NCBI RefSeq assembly: GCF_020216065.1
Contig: NZ_JAIWNA010000011.1
Coordinates: 1 to 64,000, forward strand
Reading direction: 5' to 3'
Source: Nocardia rosealba
GTDB taxonomy: Bacteria > Actinomycetota > Actinomycetes > Mycobacteriales > Mycobacteriaceae
DNA: 64,000 bases
Shown here: piece by piece, positions 16,856-24,924 of the stretch
Numbering within the stretch: position 1 is the first letter of the stretch
Layout of the letters: each line of letters opens with the position of its first letter
Notes under the pieces: model-generated
The model's input: the letters and a program-made list of their open reading frames with translations, nothing else
Told to the model about the DNA's origin: nothing
Database searches by the model: none
Translations under genes and position numbers: made by a program

Positions 16856-17869
16856 GTGACGCAGGCACCCGTCCGTACCGACATTCTCGCCATCGCCCGT
16901 GAGCAGGTGCTCGAGCGCGGCGTCGGCCTCACCGAGGAACAGACCGTCGAGGTGCTGCGCCTGGGCGACGACCAGCTCGAAGCGCTGCTCGAGCTGGCCC
17001 ACGAGGTCCGCATGAAGTGGTGCGGGCCCGAGGTCGAGGTCGAGGGCATCATCAGCCTCAAGACCGGCGGCTGCCCCGAGGACTGCCACTTCTGCTCGCA
17101 GTCGGGCCTGTTCCAGTCGCCCGTGCGCGCCGCCTGGCTCGACATCCCCAGCCTCGTCGAGGCCGCCAAGCAGACCGCCAAGACCGGCGCCACCGAGTTC
17201 TGCATCGTCGCCGCCGTGCGCGGCCCCGACGAGCGGCTGATGGCACAGGTCGCCGCCGGTGTGGAGGCGATCCGCAACGAGGTCGACATCCAGGTGGCCT
17301 GCTCGCTCGGCATGCTCAACCAGGAGCAGGTCGACCAGCTCGCCGCCATGGGCGTGCACCGCTACAACCACAACCTCGAGACCGCCAAGTCGCACTTCCC
17401 GAAGGTCGTCACCACCCACACCTACGAGGAGCGCTGGGACACCCTGCGCATGGTGCGCGAAGCAGGCATGGAGGTGTGCTGCGGTGGCATCCTCGGCATG
17501 GGCGAGAGCATCGAGCAGCGCGCCGAATTCGCCGCCCAGCTCGCCTCCCTCGAACCCGACGAGGTGCCGCTGAACTTCCTCAACCCCCGCCCCGGCACCC
17601 CCTTCGGCGACCTCGAGGTGCTGCCCGCCGCCGACGCGCTGCGCGCCATCGCCGCGTTCCGGCTCGCTCTGCCGCGCACCATCCTGCGGTTCGCGGGCGG
17701 TCGCGAGATCACCCTCGGCGACCTCGGCGCCAAGCAGGGCATGCTCGGCGGCATCAACGCGGTGATCGTCGGCAACTACCTGACCACCCTCGGCCGCCCC
17801 GCCGAATCCGACCTCGACCTGCTCGGCGAACTGAAGATGCCGATCAAGGCGCTCAACGAAACGCTGTAA
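16856..17869 (+). CDS. bioB: Biotin synthase
   Basis: Radical SAM enzyme inserting sulfur into dethiobiotin, the last step of biotin synthesis. The SAM-cluster motif is C73-x3-C77-x2-C80 in TGGCPEDCHFCSQSG, and other family blocks (YNHNLETAKSHFP, GGILGMGE, NFLNPRPGTPF, RFAGGRE) are intact. Length is 337 residues, normal for actinobacteria. The GTG at 16856 has AAGGGA nine bases upstream; a longer frame to 16751 would read through the promoter. It is followed by bsaP after 60 bases, and faces a TetR regulator across a BioQ-type operator. Confidence 0.97.
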   Translation: MTQAPVRTDILAIAREQVLERGVGLTEEQTVEVLRLGDDQLEALLELAHEVRMKWCGPEVEVEGIISLKTGGCPEDCHFCSQSGLFQSPVRAAWLDIPSLVEAAKQTAKTGATEFCIVAAVRGPDERLMAQVAAGVEAIRNEVDIQVACSLGMLNQEQVDQLAAMGVHRYNHNLETAKSHFPKVVTTHTYEERWDTLRMVREAGMEVCCGGILGMGESIEQRAEFAAQLASLEPDEVPLNFLNPRPGTPFGDLEVLPAADALRAIAAFRLALPRTILRFAGGREITLGDLGAKQGMLGGINAVIVGNYLTTLGRPAESDLDLLGELKMPIKALNETL

Positions 17870-17929
17870 ATCGCTGTGTACGATCGGGAATCGACCAGGG
17901 CCGACACGGCGACCGAGGAGGTGACCGCC

Positions 17930-18139
17930 ATGGACGAACGCTACAACCCGTTCACGGGCAAGCGGATCGTGCCAGGACTCGACGACGCCATGCCCGCGGC
18001 CGCCGCGCTCGGGCTGGAACCGCCACGGTTCTGCGAGCAGTGCGGGCGCCGGATGGTCGTGCAGATCAGCCCCGACGGCTGGTGGGCCAAGTGCTCGCGG
18101 CACGGCGTCACCGAATCGGCCCAGCTGGAACGCCGGTAG
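17930..18139 (+). CDS. bsaP: Biotin synthase auxiliary protein BsaP
   Basis: A 69-residue protein beginning MDERYNPFTGKRI and containing FCEQCGRRM and WAKCSRHG. The three Cys residues (CxxC then a distant Cys) suit an iron-sulfur cluster. It matches the small gene that follows bioB in M. tuberculosis (Rv1590), recently described as an auxiliary protein needed by mycobacterial-type BioB to make biotin, probably as a sulfur or cluster donor. The ATG at 17930 has GAGGAG nine bases upstream; the in-frame GTG at 17921 directly abuts that site. The conserved position after bioB supports co-expression. Confidence 0.88.
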   Translation: MDERYNPFTGKRIVPGLDDAMPAAAALGLEPPRFCEQCGRRMVVQISPDGWWAKCSRHGVTESAQLERR

Positions 18140-18141
18140 TG

Positions 18142-18792
18142 GTGGACGCGGTGAGCGAGCCACGGCCGCAGGTGCTGCGCCGCGAGGTGATCGGCGTCGG
18201 TGCCGTGATCGTCGCGGTTCTCGCGGTGAGTGCCGCCGCCGGTGTGGTGTGGGGTCTGCTCGCGCCGACCGAACGGTTGCGGGTGACCCAGCCCGGCCGG
18301 GCCGCGGTGCTCACCGGGGAGAGCATGCATCTGTTCGACGCCGTCGGCATGTTCCTGTGTATCGGTGCGGCGGTGGCGGTGCTCACCACGATCGCCGCCT
18401 GGCGGGTACGGATCGTGCGTGGGCCCGCGCTCGTGCTCGGACTGCTGTTCGCCTCGGCGCTCGGTGCGGCGATCATGATGTGGATGGGGGAATGGGTTGC
18501 GGGCCTGCGGTATCCGCGTCCCGATGACCCGCCCGTCGGTCAGATCATCGCCCTGCCCGCCGAAATCGGTACGGACATGGCGCTGCTCGTGCAACCGTTC
18601 CTCGCCGCGCTCGTGCTGCTGTTCCTCGCCGCCCTGCATCCCGCCGCCGACCTCGGGTCGGGCGCGGCGGGACTGCTCGGCGATCTGCGACCCGCCGATT
18701 TCGACGACGACGAGGACTATCGCCTGCCCTACGGAGCCGAACAGTATCGGCCCAGCGGCGATTTCGACCCGAGTTCGCAACCTCGCGGCTGA
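18142..18792 (+). CDS. DUF2567 membrane protein
   Basis: A 216-residue protein with four hydrophobic segments (starting near residues 13, 62, 84 and 138) and an acidic hydrophilic tail (DFDDDEDYRLPYG). It corresponds to the DUF2567 protein that follows bioB-bsaP in mycobacteria (Rv1591). The WGLLAPTERLRV segment after the first membrane helix is typical. Starts at GTG 18139, 18142 and 18151 are all possible and none has a strong ribosome-binding site; the gene begins within or just after the bsaP stop, so translation is probably coupled. Function unknown. Confidence 0.78.
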   Translation: MDAVSEPRPQVLRREVIGVGAVIVAVLAVSAAAGVVWGLLAPTERLRVTQPGRAAVLTGESMHLFDAVGMFLCIGAAVAVLTTIAAWRVRIVRGPALVLGLLFASALGAAIMMWMGEWVAGLRYPRPDDPPVGQIIALPAEIGTDMALLVQPFLAALVLLFLAALHPAADLGSGAAGLLGDLRPADFDDDEDYRLPYGAEQYRPSGDFDPSSQPRG

Positions 18793-18862
18793 GCCTCCCC
18801 ACCGCGCTACCATCGGCATATCGGCAGGTAGAGAGACTGCGCGCGGCTCGAGAGGAGCAGTC

Positions 18863-19396
18863 GTGGCATTCATCGGTTCTGGTCCCGTCGTCGAGGGGAT
18901 CGATGCGAAATTCTGGCGGCTCACCGAGCCGCTCACCTATCGAGGAGCGGTCGAGACCTTCACCGTGCCCGCGGGATTCCGCACCGACTTCGCCTCGGTG
19001 CCCCGTGCGCTCGTGTGGCTCATTCCCCGCTACGGCGCCTACACCCGCGCGGCGATCCTGCACGACTATCTGTGCCGCACAGGCGAAGTCGGGCCGGCGG
19101 ACGCCGACGGGCTGTTCCGGCGCAGCCTCCGGGAAGCCGGTGTTTCGGTTCCGCGACGCTGGATGATGTGGGCCGCAGTGCGATTCGGTTCGCGCCTGCG
19201 TGGGGCGACGGCGGGCGATGTTCTCGGCTGGTTCCTGATCGCGGTGCCCTCGGTGCTGTTCCTCGCCGTCCCGGTCGTGGTGGTGACCACCGCACTCGTG
19301 GTGTTCTGGTTCGTGGAGCTGCTCTTCTGGGCGGTCGGCCGCGTCGCCACCCGCAGCGAGGTTCCGCCGCCCGCGCCCCAGATGAAAACGGCCTGA
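18863..19396 (+). CDS. DUF1353 family protein with C-terminal membrane segments
   Basis: A 177-residue protein. The first 110 residues match DUF1353, a domain also seen in phage genomes: FTVPAGFRTDFASVPRALVWLIPRYGAYTRAAILHDYLCR is the diagnostic region (about 32-72). A long hydrophobic stretch follows at about 122-160, probably two membrane helices, and the tail is proline-rich. The GTG at 18863 has GAGAGGAGC upstream. It lies 70 bases after DUF2567 and precedes a 52-residue ORF. Role unknown. Confidence 0.75.
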   Translation: MAFIGSGPVVEGIDAKFWRLTEPLTYRGAVETFTVPAGFRTDFASVPRALVWLIPRYGAYTRAAILHDYLCRTGEVGPADADGLFRRSLREAGVSVPRRWMMWAAVRFGSRLRGATAGDVLGWFLIAVPSVLFLAVPVVVVTTALVVFWFVELLFWAVGRVATRSEVPPPAPQMKTA

Positions 19397-19485
19397 CCCT
19401 CATCCGTGCGGGCCGGAAAATCGGTGGAATCCGTCGGATCCACTGCCTACCCTGGGAACGACGAATTTCGGGGGAGGACCTGGAC

Positions 19486-19644
19486 ATGAAGACCGAAGAC
19501 GAACAGGCGCCCGCCGAGCGGCCCGATCTGGCAGCCTGGCGCAAGCGCCACGCGCTGCGCAGTTCGTCCGCGGCGACCGCGGTGCCGAGTGGCCGCACCT
19601 ATCGACGCTCCACCAAGCACCGTGATCGGCGCTACGAATCCTGA
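19486..19644 (+). CDS. Small basic hypothetical protein
   Basis: A 52-residue ORF beginning MKTEDEQAPAERPDLAAWRKR and ending with an Arg/Lys-rich YRRSTKHRDRRYES tail. The ATG is preceded by a strong GGGGGAGG ribosome-binding site eight bases upstream. It ends three bases from the convergent DDN-family gene. No family is recognised; the charge distribution (acidic start, basic end) suggests a nucleic-acid or membrane-surface contact, which is only a guess. Confidence 0.6.
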   Translation: MKTEDEQAPAERPDLAAWRKRHALRSSSAATAVPSGRTYRRSTKHRDRRYES

Positions 19645-19647
19645 CGG

Positions 19648-20139
19648 CTACGCGGATTCGCGGGTCAGCACCACCAGCGGCAGTGGCTTGTCCACCTTGG
19701 ACTGGTAGTCGGCGAGCAGGGGGTTCTCGGTGAGCGCCCAGGCCGCGAACTCGTCGTATCGCTCGCCGGTGAGCACGTCGGCCTTCGCCGGGAACTTCTC
19801 CCCGCCGAGCTCGATCGTCACACTCGGGTTCGCCTTGGCGTTGTGGTACCAGGCCGGGTACCGGTCCTCGATGAACGACGACACGTACAGCACATCTCCC
19901 CGATACAGCGCGCCGAGCGGAACCACATGGGGCTTACCGCTTTTCGCGCCCGTGGTCGTGAGCAGCAGCAGGGTGGCGCCCGCGTAGTCACCGCCCACCT
20001 GGCCACCGTTCTCCCGGAACTCGGTGATGACGCCGTCGTTCCAGCCGGTCATCTCCTCGGCCGAGAACTCCTTGTTCCAAGGGGCATCCGGATCGTCGTA
20101 GGAGGTGACTTTTTTCGTATCCGCCGCGTTGTTGTCCAT
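19648..20139 (-). CDS. Nitroreductase/deazaflavin-dependent oxidoreductase, DDN family
   Basis: A 163-residue member of the F420/FMN-binding split-barrel family, distinct from the copy at 4854-5282. Family blocks are LLLTTTGAKSGKPHVVPL (about 56-73), the DRYPAWYHNAKANPSVTIELG segment (about 90-110) and the end YQSKVDKPLPLVVLTR. The start at 20139 lies 58 bases downstream (in transcription) of the nrtR stop, so the two could be co-transcribed. Substrate unknown. Confidence 0.85.
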   Translation of the reverse strand: MDNNAADTKKVTSYDDPDAPWNKEFSAEEMTGWNDGVITEFRENGGQVGGDYAGATLLLLTTTGAKSGKPHVVPLGALYRGDVLYVSSFIEDRYPAWYHNAKANPSVTIELGGEKFPAKADVLTGERYDEFAAWALTENPLLADYQSKVDKPLPLVVLTRESA

Positions 20140-20197
20140 ACGAGCAGTGTGACAGCGACCACCGACAAGTTCGGGCCGCCGACGGCGTCCGCCGAGG

Positions 20198-20914
20198 TCA
20201 GGTGGGTGGGCGGAGGGCGGCGAATTCGTCGGTGACGCGTAGGCCCGAGTCGGTGAAGCGGTAGAGGGCGGCCGGGCGGCCACCTGCGCGGCCGGAGGGG
20301 GCCGTGGCGCCGGTGGGGGTGATGACCTTGCGGCGGGTGAGGACGCGCTGGAGGTTGGTGGTGTCGACGTCGTATCCGAGTGCGGCGCAGTAGATTTCGC
20401 GCAGCGTCGACATGGTGAAGGTGTCGGGAGCCAGGGCGAAGGCGATGTTGGTGTAGGAGAGTTTGGCGGCCAGGCGGGTGCGGGCGTGGTCGACGACGGT
20501 GCGGTGGTCGAAGGACATGTCCGGCAGATCCGACACCGGGTGCCAGGTGGTGTCGGCGGGTAGTTCGGGTTCCGTGGTCAACGGGACGAGCCCCAGGTAG
20601 GCCGAGGCGATACGGCGTGGGGCGGGCACCCGGTCGGGGGCGCTGAACACCGACAGCTGCTCGAGGTGGGCCAGTTCGCGCACGTCGACCTTCTCGGCGA
20701 GCTGGCGCCTGGCCGAGGTGTCGAGATCCTCGTCGTCGCGCAGCCTGCCACCGGGCAGCGACCACGTTCCCTTCTGCGGATCGAGCGCGCGTTCCCACAG
20801 CAAGACCGCCAGCTCGGGGTGCTTACCGTTTCTACCTGCGGAAACGTCGGAGCCGAAGCGGCGAACCTGGAACACCGCGGTGAGCGATTCGTGGATGGTG
20901 TTACTATGGGGCAC
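20198..20914 (-). CDS. nrtR: NrtR, Nudix-type transcriptional repressor of NAD biosynthesis
   Basis: A 238-residue fusion of an N-terminal Nudix-like domain and a C-terminal winged helix (YDVDTTNLQRVLTRRKVITPTG). The Nudix box reads SLPGGRLRDDEDLDTSARRQLAEKVDV; the catalytic REXXEE part is lost (ARRQLAEK), as expected for a ligand sensor rather than a hydrolase. It is divergent from nadABC, and its GTG start abuts a perfect palindrome that fits an NrtR operator. The expected effector is ADP-ribose or a related NAD metabolite. Corresponds by position to Rv1593c. Confidence 0.88.
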   Translation of the reverse strand: MPHSNTIHESLTAVFQVRRFGSDVSAGRNGKHPELAVLLWERALDPQKGTWSLPGGRLRDDEDLDTSARRQLAEKVDVRELAHLEQLSVFSAPDRVPAPRRIASAYLGLVPLTTEPELPADTTWHPVSDLPDMSFDHRTVVDHARTRLAAKLSYTNIAFALAPDTFTMSTLREIYCAALGYDVDTTNLQRVLTRRKVITPTGATAPSGRAGGRPAALYRFTDSGLRVTDEFAALRPPT

Positions 20915-20937
20915 GTTTTCGATTCTAAGTCGAAAAC
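20915..20937. promoter_or_regulatory. NrtR operator in the nrtR-nadA intergenic region
   Basis: Perfect inverted repeat GTTTTCGA (20915-20922), 7-base spacer TTCTAAG, TCGAAAAC (20930-20937). It directly abuts the nrtR start codon and lies 55 bases before nadA, so a bound repressor could control both genes. It is the only long palindrome in this 78-base region. Assignment to NrtR is by position and family knowledge. Confidence 0.82.
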
Positions 20938-20992
20938 CTGGTTTGGTGCGAATCGTGGCGCGGATGCCGCTCGCACGAGGAAGGGAGCCACC

Positions 20993-22030
20993 ATGGCGAC
21001 GACGACTACGCAGCCGACGCTGATGGGTTCGGTCATCGACGGACCCGGCGGATACGCGGGTGTCGAAGCGACGCCGGAGTGGGCGAAGGAGGTGCGGCGG
21101 CTGGCGCGCGAGCGCAACGCCACCATCCTGGCGCACAACTACCAGCTGCCCGAGATCCAGGACGTGGCCGACCACGTCGGCGACTCGCTCGCCCTGTCGC
21201 GGATCGCGGCCGAGGCGCCGGAGGACACCATCGTGTTCTGCGGCGTGCACTTCATGGCCGAGACCGCCAAGATTCTCAGCCCGGCCAAGACCGTGCTCAT
21301 CCCGGATCAGCGGGCGGGCTGCTCGCTGGCCGACTCCATCTCCGCCGAGGAACTGCGCGCCTGGAAGGCCGAGCACCCGGGCGCGATGGTGGTGTCGTAC
21401 GTGAACACCACGGCCGAGGTGAAGGCGCTCACCGACATCTGCTGCACGTCGTCCAACGCCGTCGACGTGGTCGCCTCGATCGACCCGGACACCGAGGTGC
21501 TGTTCCTGCCCGACCAGTTCCTCGGCGCGCACGTCAAGCGGGTGACCGGCCGCGAGAACATGCACATCTGGGCCGGTGAGTGCCACGTGCACGCGGGCAT
21601 CAACGGTGACGAACTCACCGAGCAGGCCCGCACCCACCCCGACGCCGAACTGTTCGTGCACCCGGAGTGCGGCTGCGCCACCTCGGCGCTCTACCTCGCG
21701 GGTGAGGGCGCGTTCCCGGCCGAGCGGGTGCACATCCTCTCGACCGGCGGCATGATCGACGCGGCCAAGGCGTCAACGTCGAACCAGGTGCTGGTGGCGA
21801 CCGAGGTCGGCATGCTGCACCAGCTGCGCAAGGCCGCGCCGGGCATCGACTTCCAGGCCGTGAACGACCGCGCCTCCTGCAAGTACATGAAGATGATCAC
21901 CCCCGCCGCGCTGCTGCGCTGCCTGGTGGAGAACGCCGACGAGGTGCACGTCGACCCGGCGATGGCCGAGGCCGGTCGCGCGTCGGTGCAGCGGATGATC
22001 GCGATCGGCAACCCCGGCGGTGGGGAGTGA
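20993..22030 (+). CDS. nadA: Quinolinate synthase
   Basis: Condenses iminoaspartate with dihydroxyacetone phosphate to quinolinate in de novo NAD synthesis. The 345-residue protein has the three Cys ligands of its 4Fe-4S cluster at positions 110 (DQRAGCS), 197 (GECHVH) and 296 (RASCKYMK), matching the E. coli spacing. The start has GAGGAAGGGA upstream. It is the first gene of nadABC and lies behind the NrtR palindrome. Confidence 0.97.
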   Translation: MATTTTQPTLMGSVIDGPGGYAGVEATPEWAKEVRRLARERNATILAHNYQLPEIQDVADHVGDSLALSRIAAEAPEDTIVFCGVHFMAETAKILSPAKTVLIPDQRAGCSLADSISAEELRAWKAEHPGAMVVSYVNTTAEVKALTDICCTSSNAVDVVASIDPDTEVLFLPDQFLGAHVKRVTGRENMHIWAGECHVHAGINGDELTEQARTHPDAELFVHPECGCATSALYLAGEGAFPAERVHILSTGGMIDAAKASTSNQVLVATEVGMLHQLRKAAPGIDFQAVNDRASCKYMKMITPAALLRCLVENADEVHVDPAMAEAGRASVQRMIAIGNPGGGE

Positions 22031-22062
22031 TCTCCCCCGCGCGATCGAGCGGATAGACGATC

Positions 22063-23808
22063 ATGAACGTCTCGTGGGAGGCCGAGGCCGACCTGGTGGT
22101 GATCGGCGGCGGCGTCGCCGGTCTCACCGCGGCTCGCACCGCCTCGCTGCGCGGGCTGCGGGTGCTCACCCTCAGCAAGGGCGGCCCCACCGACACCTCG
22201 ACCCAGTACGCGCAGGGCGGCATCGCGGTCGTCGCACCGCGAGGTGATTCGGTCGACTCGCATGTACACGACACGGTCGAGGCCGGTGCCGGGCTGTGCG
22301 ATATCGACGCGGTGCGCTCGATCGTCGAGGGCGGTCAGGCGGCGATCGCGGCGCTGACCGACCTGGGCGCGGTCTTCGACCTCGGCCGTGACGGGCAGAT
22401 CTCGCGGACCCGCGAGGGTGGGCACAGCACGCGGCGCATCATTCACGCCGGCGGTGACGCCACCGGCGCGGAGGTGCAGCGGGCCCTCAATGCCGCCGGG
22501 CTGCCGGTGCTCTTCGGTGCCGCCGCGCTGCGTGTGGTGACCGGACCGGAGGGCGTGTGCGGTGTTGTCGCCGTGTCGGACAACGGTTTCGGCGTGGTGC
22601 ACACACCCTCGGTGCTGCTGGCCACCGGCGGGCTCGGGCAGCTCTACGCCGCGAGCACCAATCCGCCCGGAGCCACCGGTGACGGGGTGGCGCTGGCGCT
22701 GTGGGCGGGAGCGGCGGTGGCCGACCTCGAATTCGTGCAGTTCCATCCGACGGTGCTCTTCACACCGGGTGGGGTCGGGCGGCGGCCGCTGATCAGTGAG
22801 GCCGTGCGCGGCGAGGGCGCGAAACTCGTCGATTCCCAGGGTGATTCGGTGACCGCCGGGGTGCATCCCCGCGGTGACCTCGCACCGCGTGACGTGGTTT
22901 CGCGGGCGATCGCGGCACGGATGCGGGCGCTCGGTACCGATCACGTGTTCCTCGACGCGCGTCATCTCCCCGGTTTCGCGCAGCGGTTCCCGACGATCAC
23001 CGCATCCTGCCTGGCCGCGGGTATCGACCCGGCCCAACAGCTGATTCCGGTCGCGCCTGCCGCGCACTACCAGTGCGGCGGAGTATCGACCGATACGTAC
23101 GGGCGCACCGGAGTACCCGGGTTGTACGCGGCGGGCGAGGTCGCCAGGACCGGACTGCACGGAGCGAACCGGTTGGCGTCCAACAGTCTGCTCGAAGGGC
23201 TCGTCGTCGGTGAACGTGCGGGCGCGGCTGCTGCCGAACGCCTGGGGGTTCGCGCGCGGATCACGGAGATCGGTTCGTGGACAGCTGAATTCGCCGAGCG
23301 GGCGGTTGTGCAGCAGGCGATGACCGAACATGCCTCGGTGGTCCGCGACGGGGACGGTCTGGCGCAAGCCCTCGAGCGCATCGAGGCGGCGATCGGGACT
23401 GTGACGGTGCCGGATCCCGTTGCCGGTGACGTGCGGCTGCCCGCTTCCGACGTGGTGTCGGTACCCGGTGCAGCCGGGCTGACCGACTCTCGCGGGGTGA
23501 TGCAGTCCGAGCCCGGTGTGGCTTTCGGGGACGCCGGTCGGTGTGGTCCCGGTCAGCAGGTGGGCGAATCCGCGTCCGTGTGGGCGCGACATCTGCGGTA
23601 TGTCGAGGACGCGGCGTTGACCGTCACCGCTCGGGCGCTGTTGCGTGCGGCGGCGGCGCGCGCCGAGAGCCGAGGGTGTCACACGCGCTCGGATCACCCG
23701 GGTGCGGTCGACGGCCGGCGGCACAGCACGATGGTGCGCCTCGATCCGCGCTGTGGTTTCGATGTGTCGGCTATGCCGGCAGCTACTGCGGTGGTTTGCG
23801 CGCGATGA
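22063..23808 (+). CDS. nadB: L-aspartate oxidase
   Basis: FAD enzyme oxidising aspartate to iminoaspartate for NadA. The N-terminal dinucleotide fold is VVIGGGVAGLTAA (about 12-24); the capping and active-site blocks TREGGHSTRRIIHAGGDATG, LEFVQFHPTVLF and the FAD-binding GLHGANRLASNSLLEGLVVG are intact. Length 581 residues, with an extended C-terminal helical domain. It starts 32 bases after nadA. Confidence 0.96.
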   Translation: MNVSWEAEADLVVIGGGVAGLTAARTASLRGLRVLTLSKGGPTDTSTQYAQGGIAVVAPRGDSVDSHVHDTVEAGAGLCDIDAVRSIVEGGQAAIAALTDLGAVFDLGRDGQISRTREGGHSTRRIIHAGGDATGAEVQRALNAAGLPVLFGAAALRVVTGPEGVCGVVAVSDNGFGVVHTPSVLLATGGLGQLYAASTNPPGATGDGVALALWAGAAVADLEFVQFHPTVLFTPGGVGRRPLISEAVRGEGAKLVDSQGDSVTAGVHPRGDLAPRDVVSRAIAARMRALGTDHVFLDARHLPGFAQRFPTITASCLAAGIDPAQQLIPVAPAAHYQCGGVSTDTYGRTGVPGLYAAGEVARTGLHGANRLASNSLLEGLVVGERAGAAAAERLGVRARITEIGSWTAEFAERAVVQQAMTEHASVVRDGDGLAQALERIEAAIGTVTVPDPVAGDVRLPASDVVSVPGAAGLTDSRGVMQSEPGVAFGDAGRCGPGQQVGESASVWARHLRYVEDAALTVTARALLRAAAARAESRGCHTRSDHPGAVDGRRHSTMVRLDPRCGFDVSAMPAATAVVCAR

Positions 23809-24011
23809 GCGTCGTCGGCAGTTCCGGTGGCAACCGGAGTGCGGGGAGGTCGTCGACGGTCTCGCGCAGGCCGATCCCGTCGATGGCCCCTCGCCGGCGG
23901 CCGCTCACATGGGCGGCGCGGCGAAACCTGTAGTACCCGATGAACTGTGGTGAGGCGACGACCTCCCGCTCGACCCGGCGCGAGGTGCGCCCCGAGAACA
24001 GGAGTGCAGCG

Positions 24012-24872
24012 ATGACTCTCGATGCCGCGTTGGACCAGGACGAACTGCTGGCCCTGATCCGCACCGCCCTCGACGAGGATCTGCGATACGGACCCGATGT
24101 CACCACGATGGCGACCGTGCCTGCCGACGCCGTGAGCAAGGCGTCGGTGGTTTCGCGACAGCACGGCACCGTGGCGGGCATCGATGTCGGTCTGCTCGTG
24201 CTCGACGAAGTGCTCGGCGCGGGCAGCTACGAGATCACCGGCCGGGTGGCCGACGGGACCCGGGTGGAACCGGGCACCAGCGTGCTGAGCGTCGTCGCGC
24301 CGACGCGCGGTCTGCTCACCGCCGAGCGGACGATGCTCAACCTGGTCTGCCACCTGTCCGGCATCGCCACCGCCACCGCGGCCTGGGTGGACGCGGTGGA
24401 AGGCACACGGTGCCAGATCCGCGACAGCCGCAAAACCCTGCCCGGCCTGCGCGCGCTGCAGAAGTACGCCGTGCGCGTGGGTGGGGGAGTCAACCACCGC
24501 ATGGGACTCGGCGATGCCGCGCTCATCAAGGACAACCATGTCGTGGCGGCGGGTTCGGTCGTCGACGCGCTGCGCGCGGTCCGCGAACTGGCACCCGACA
24601 TCGCCTGCGAGGTCGAGGTCGACAGTCTCGAACAGCTCGACGCCGTCTTGGCCGAGAACGTGGAGCTCGTCCTGCTCGACAACTTCCCCCTCTGGCAGAC
24701 CCAGGCCGCCGTCCAGCGCCGCGACGCGACCGCCCCCGACACGAAGCTCGAGTCCTCGGGCGGCCTCTCCCTCGACCAGGCCGCCGACTACGCGAGCACC
24801 GGCGTCGACTATCTCGCCATCGGCGCCCTCACCCACTCGGTGCGCGTACTCGACCTCGGCTTGGACATGTGA
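24012..24872 (+). CDS. nadC: Nicotinate-nucleotide pyrophosphorylase (carboxylating), quinolinate phosphoribosyltransferase
   Basis: Converts quinolinate and PRPP to nicotinate mononucleotide. The 286-residue protein shows the family blocks ERTMLNLVCHLSGIATAT, RDSRKTLPGLRALQKYAVRVGGG (PRPP/quinolinate contacts) and LIKDNHV, with the C-terminal LESSGGLSLDQAADYASTGVDYLAIGALTHS. The ATG at 24012 has AGGAG nearby. It is separated from nadB by 203 bases, longer than other gaps in the operon. Confidence 0.96.
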   Translation: MTLDAALDQDELLALIRTALDEDLRYGPDVTTMATVPADAVSKASVVSRQHGTVAGIDVGLLVLDEVLGAGSYEITGRVADGTRVEPGTSVLSVVAPTRGLLTAERTMLNLVCHLSGIATATAAWVDAVEGTRCQIRDSRKTLPGLRALQKYAVRVGGGVNHRMGLGDAALIKDNHVVAAGSVVDALRAVRELAPDIACEVEVDSLEQLDAVLAENVELVLLDNFPLWQTQAAVQRRDATAPDTKLESSGGLSLDQAADYASTGVDYLAIGALTHSVRVLDLGLDM

Positions 24873-24924
24873 GCTGTCGGCCGACTACGGCCGCTTCGGT
24901 GCGGCTGTGAACCGCGACGATCGC

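Noticed and set aside
23783..24181. Minus-strand gene between nadB and nadC
   Set aside because: It overlaps the start of nadC antisense, has no ribosome-binding site and no recognisable domain; kept only as a low-interest observation.
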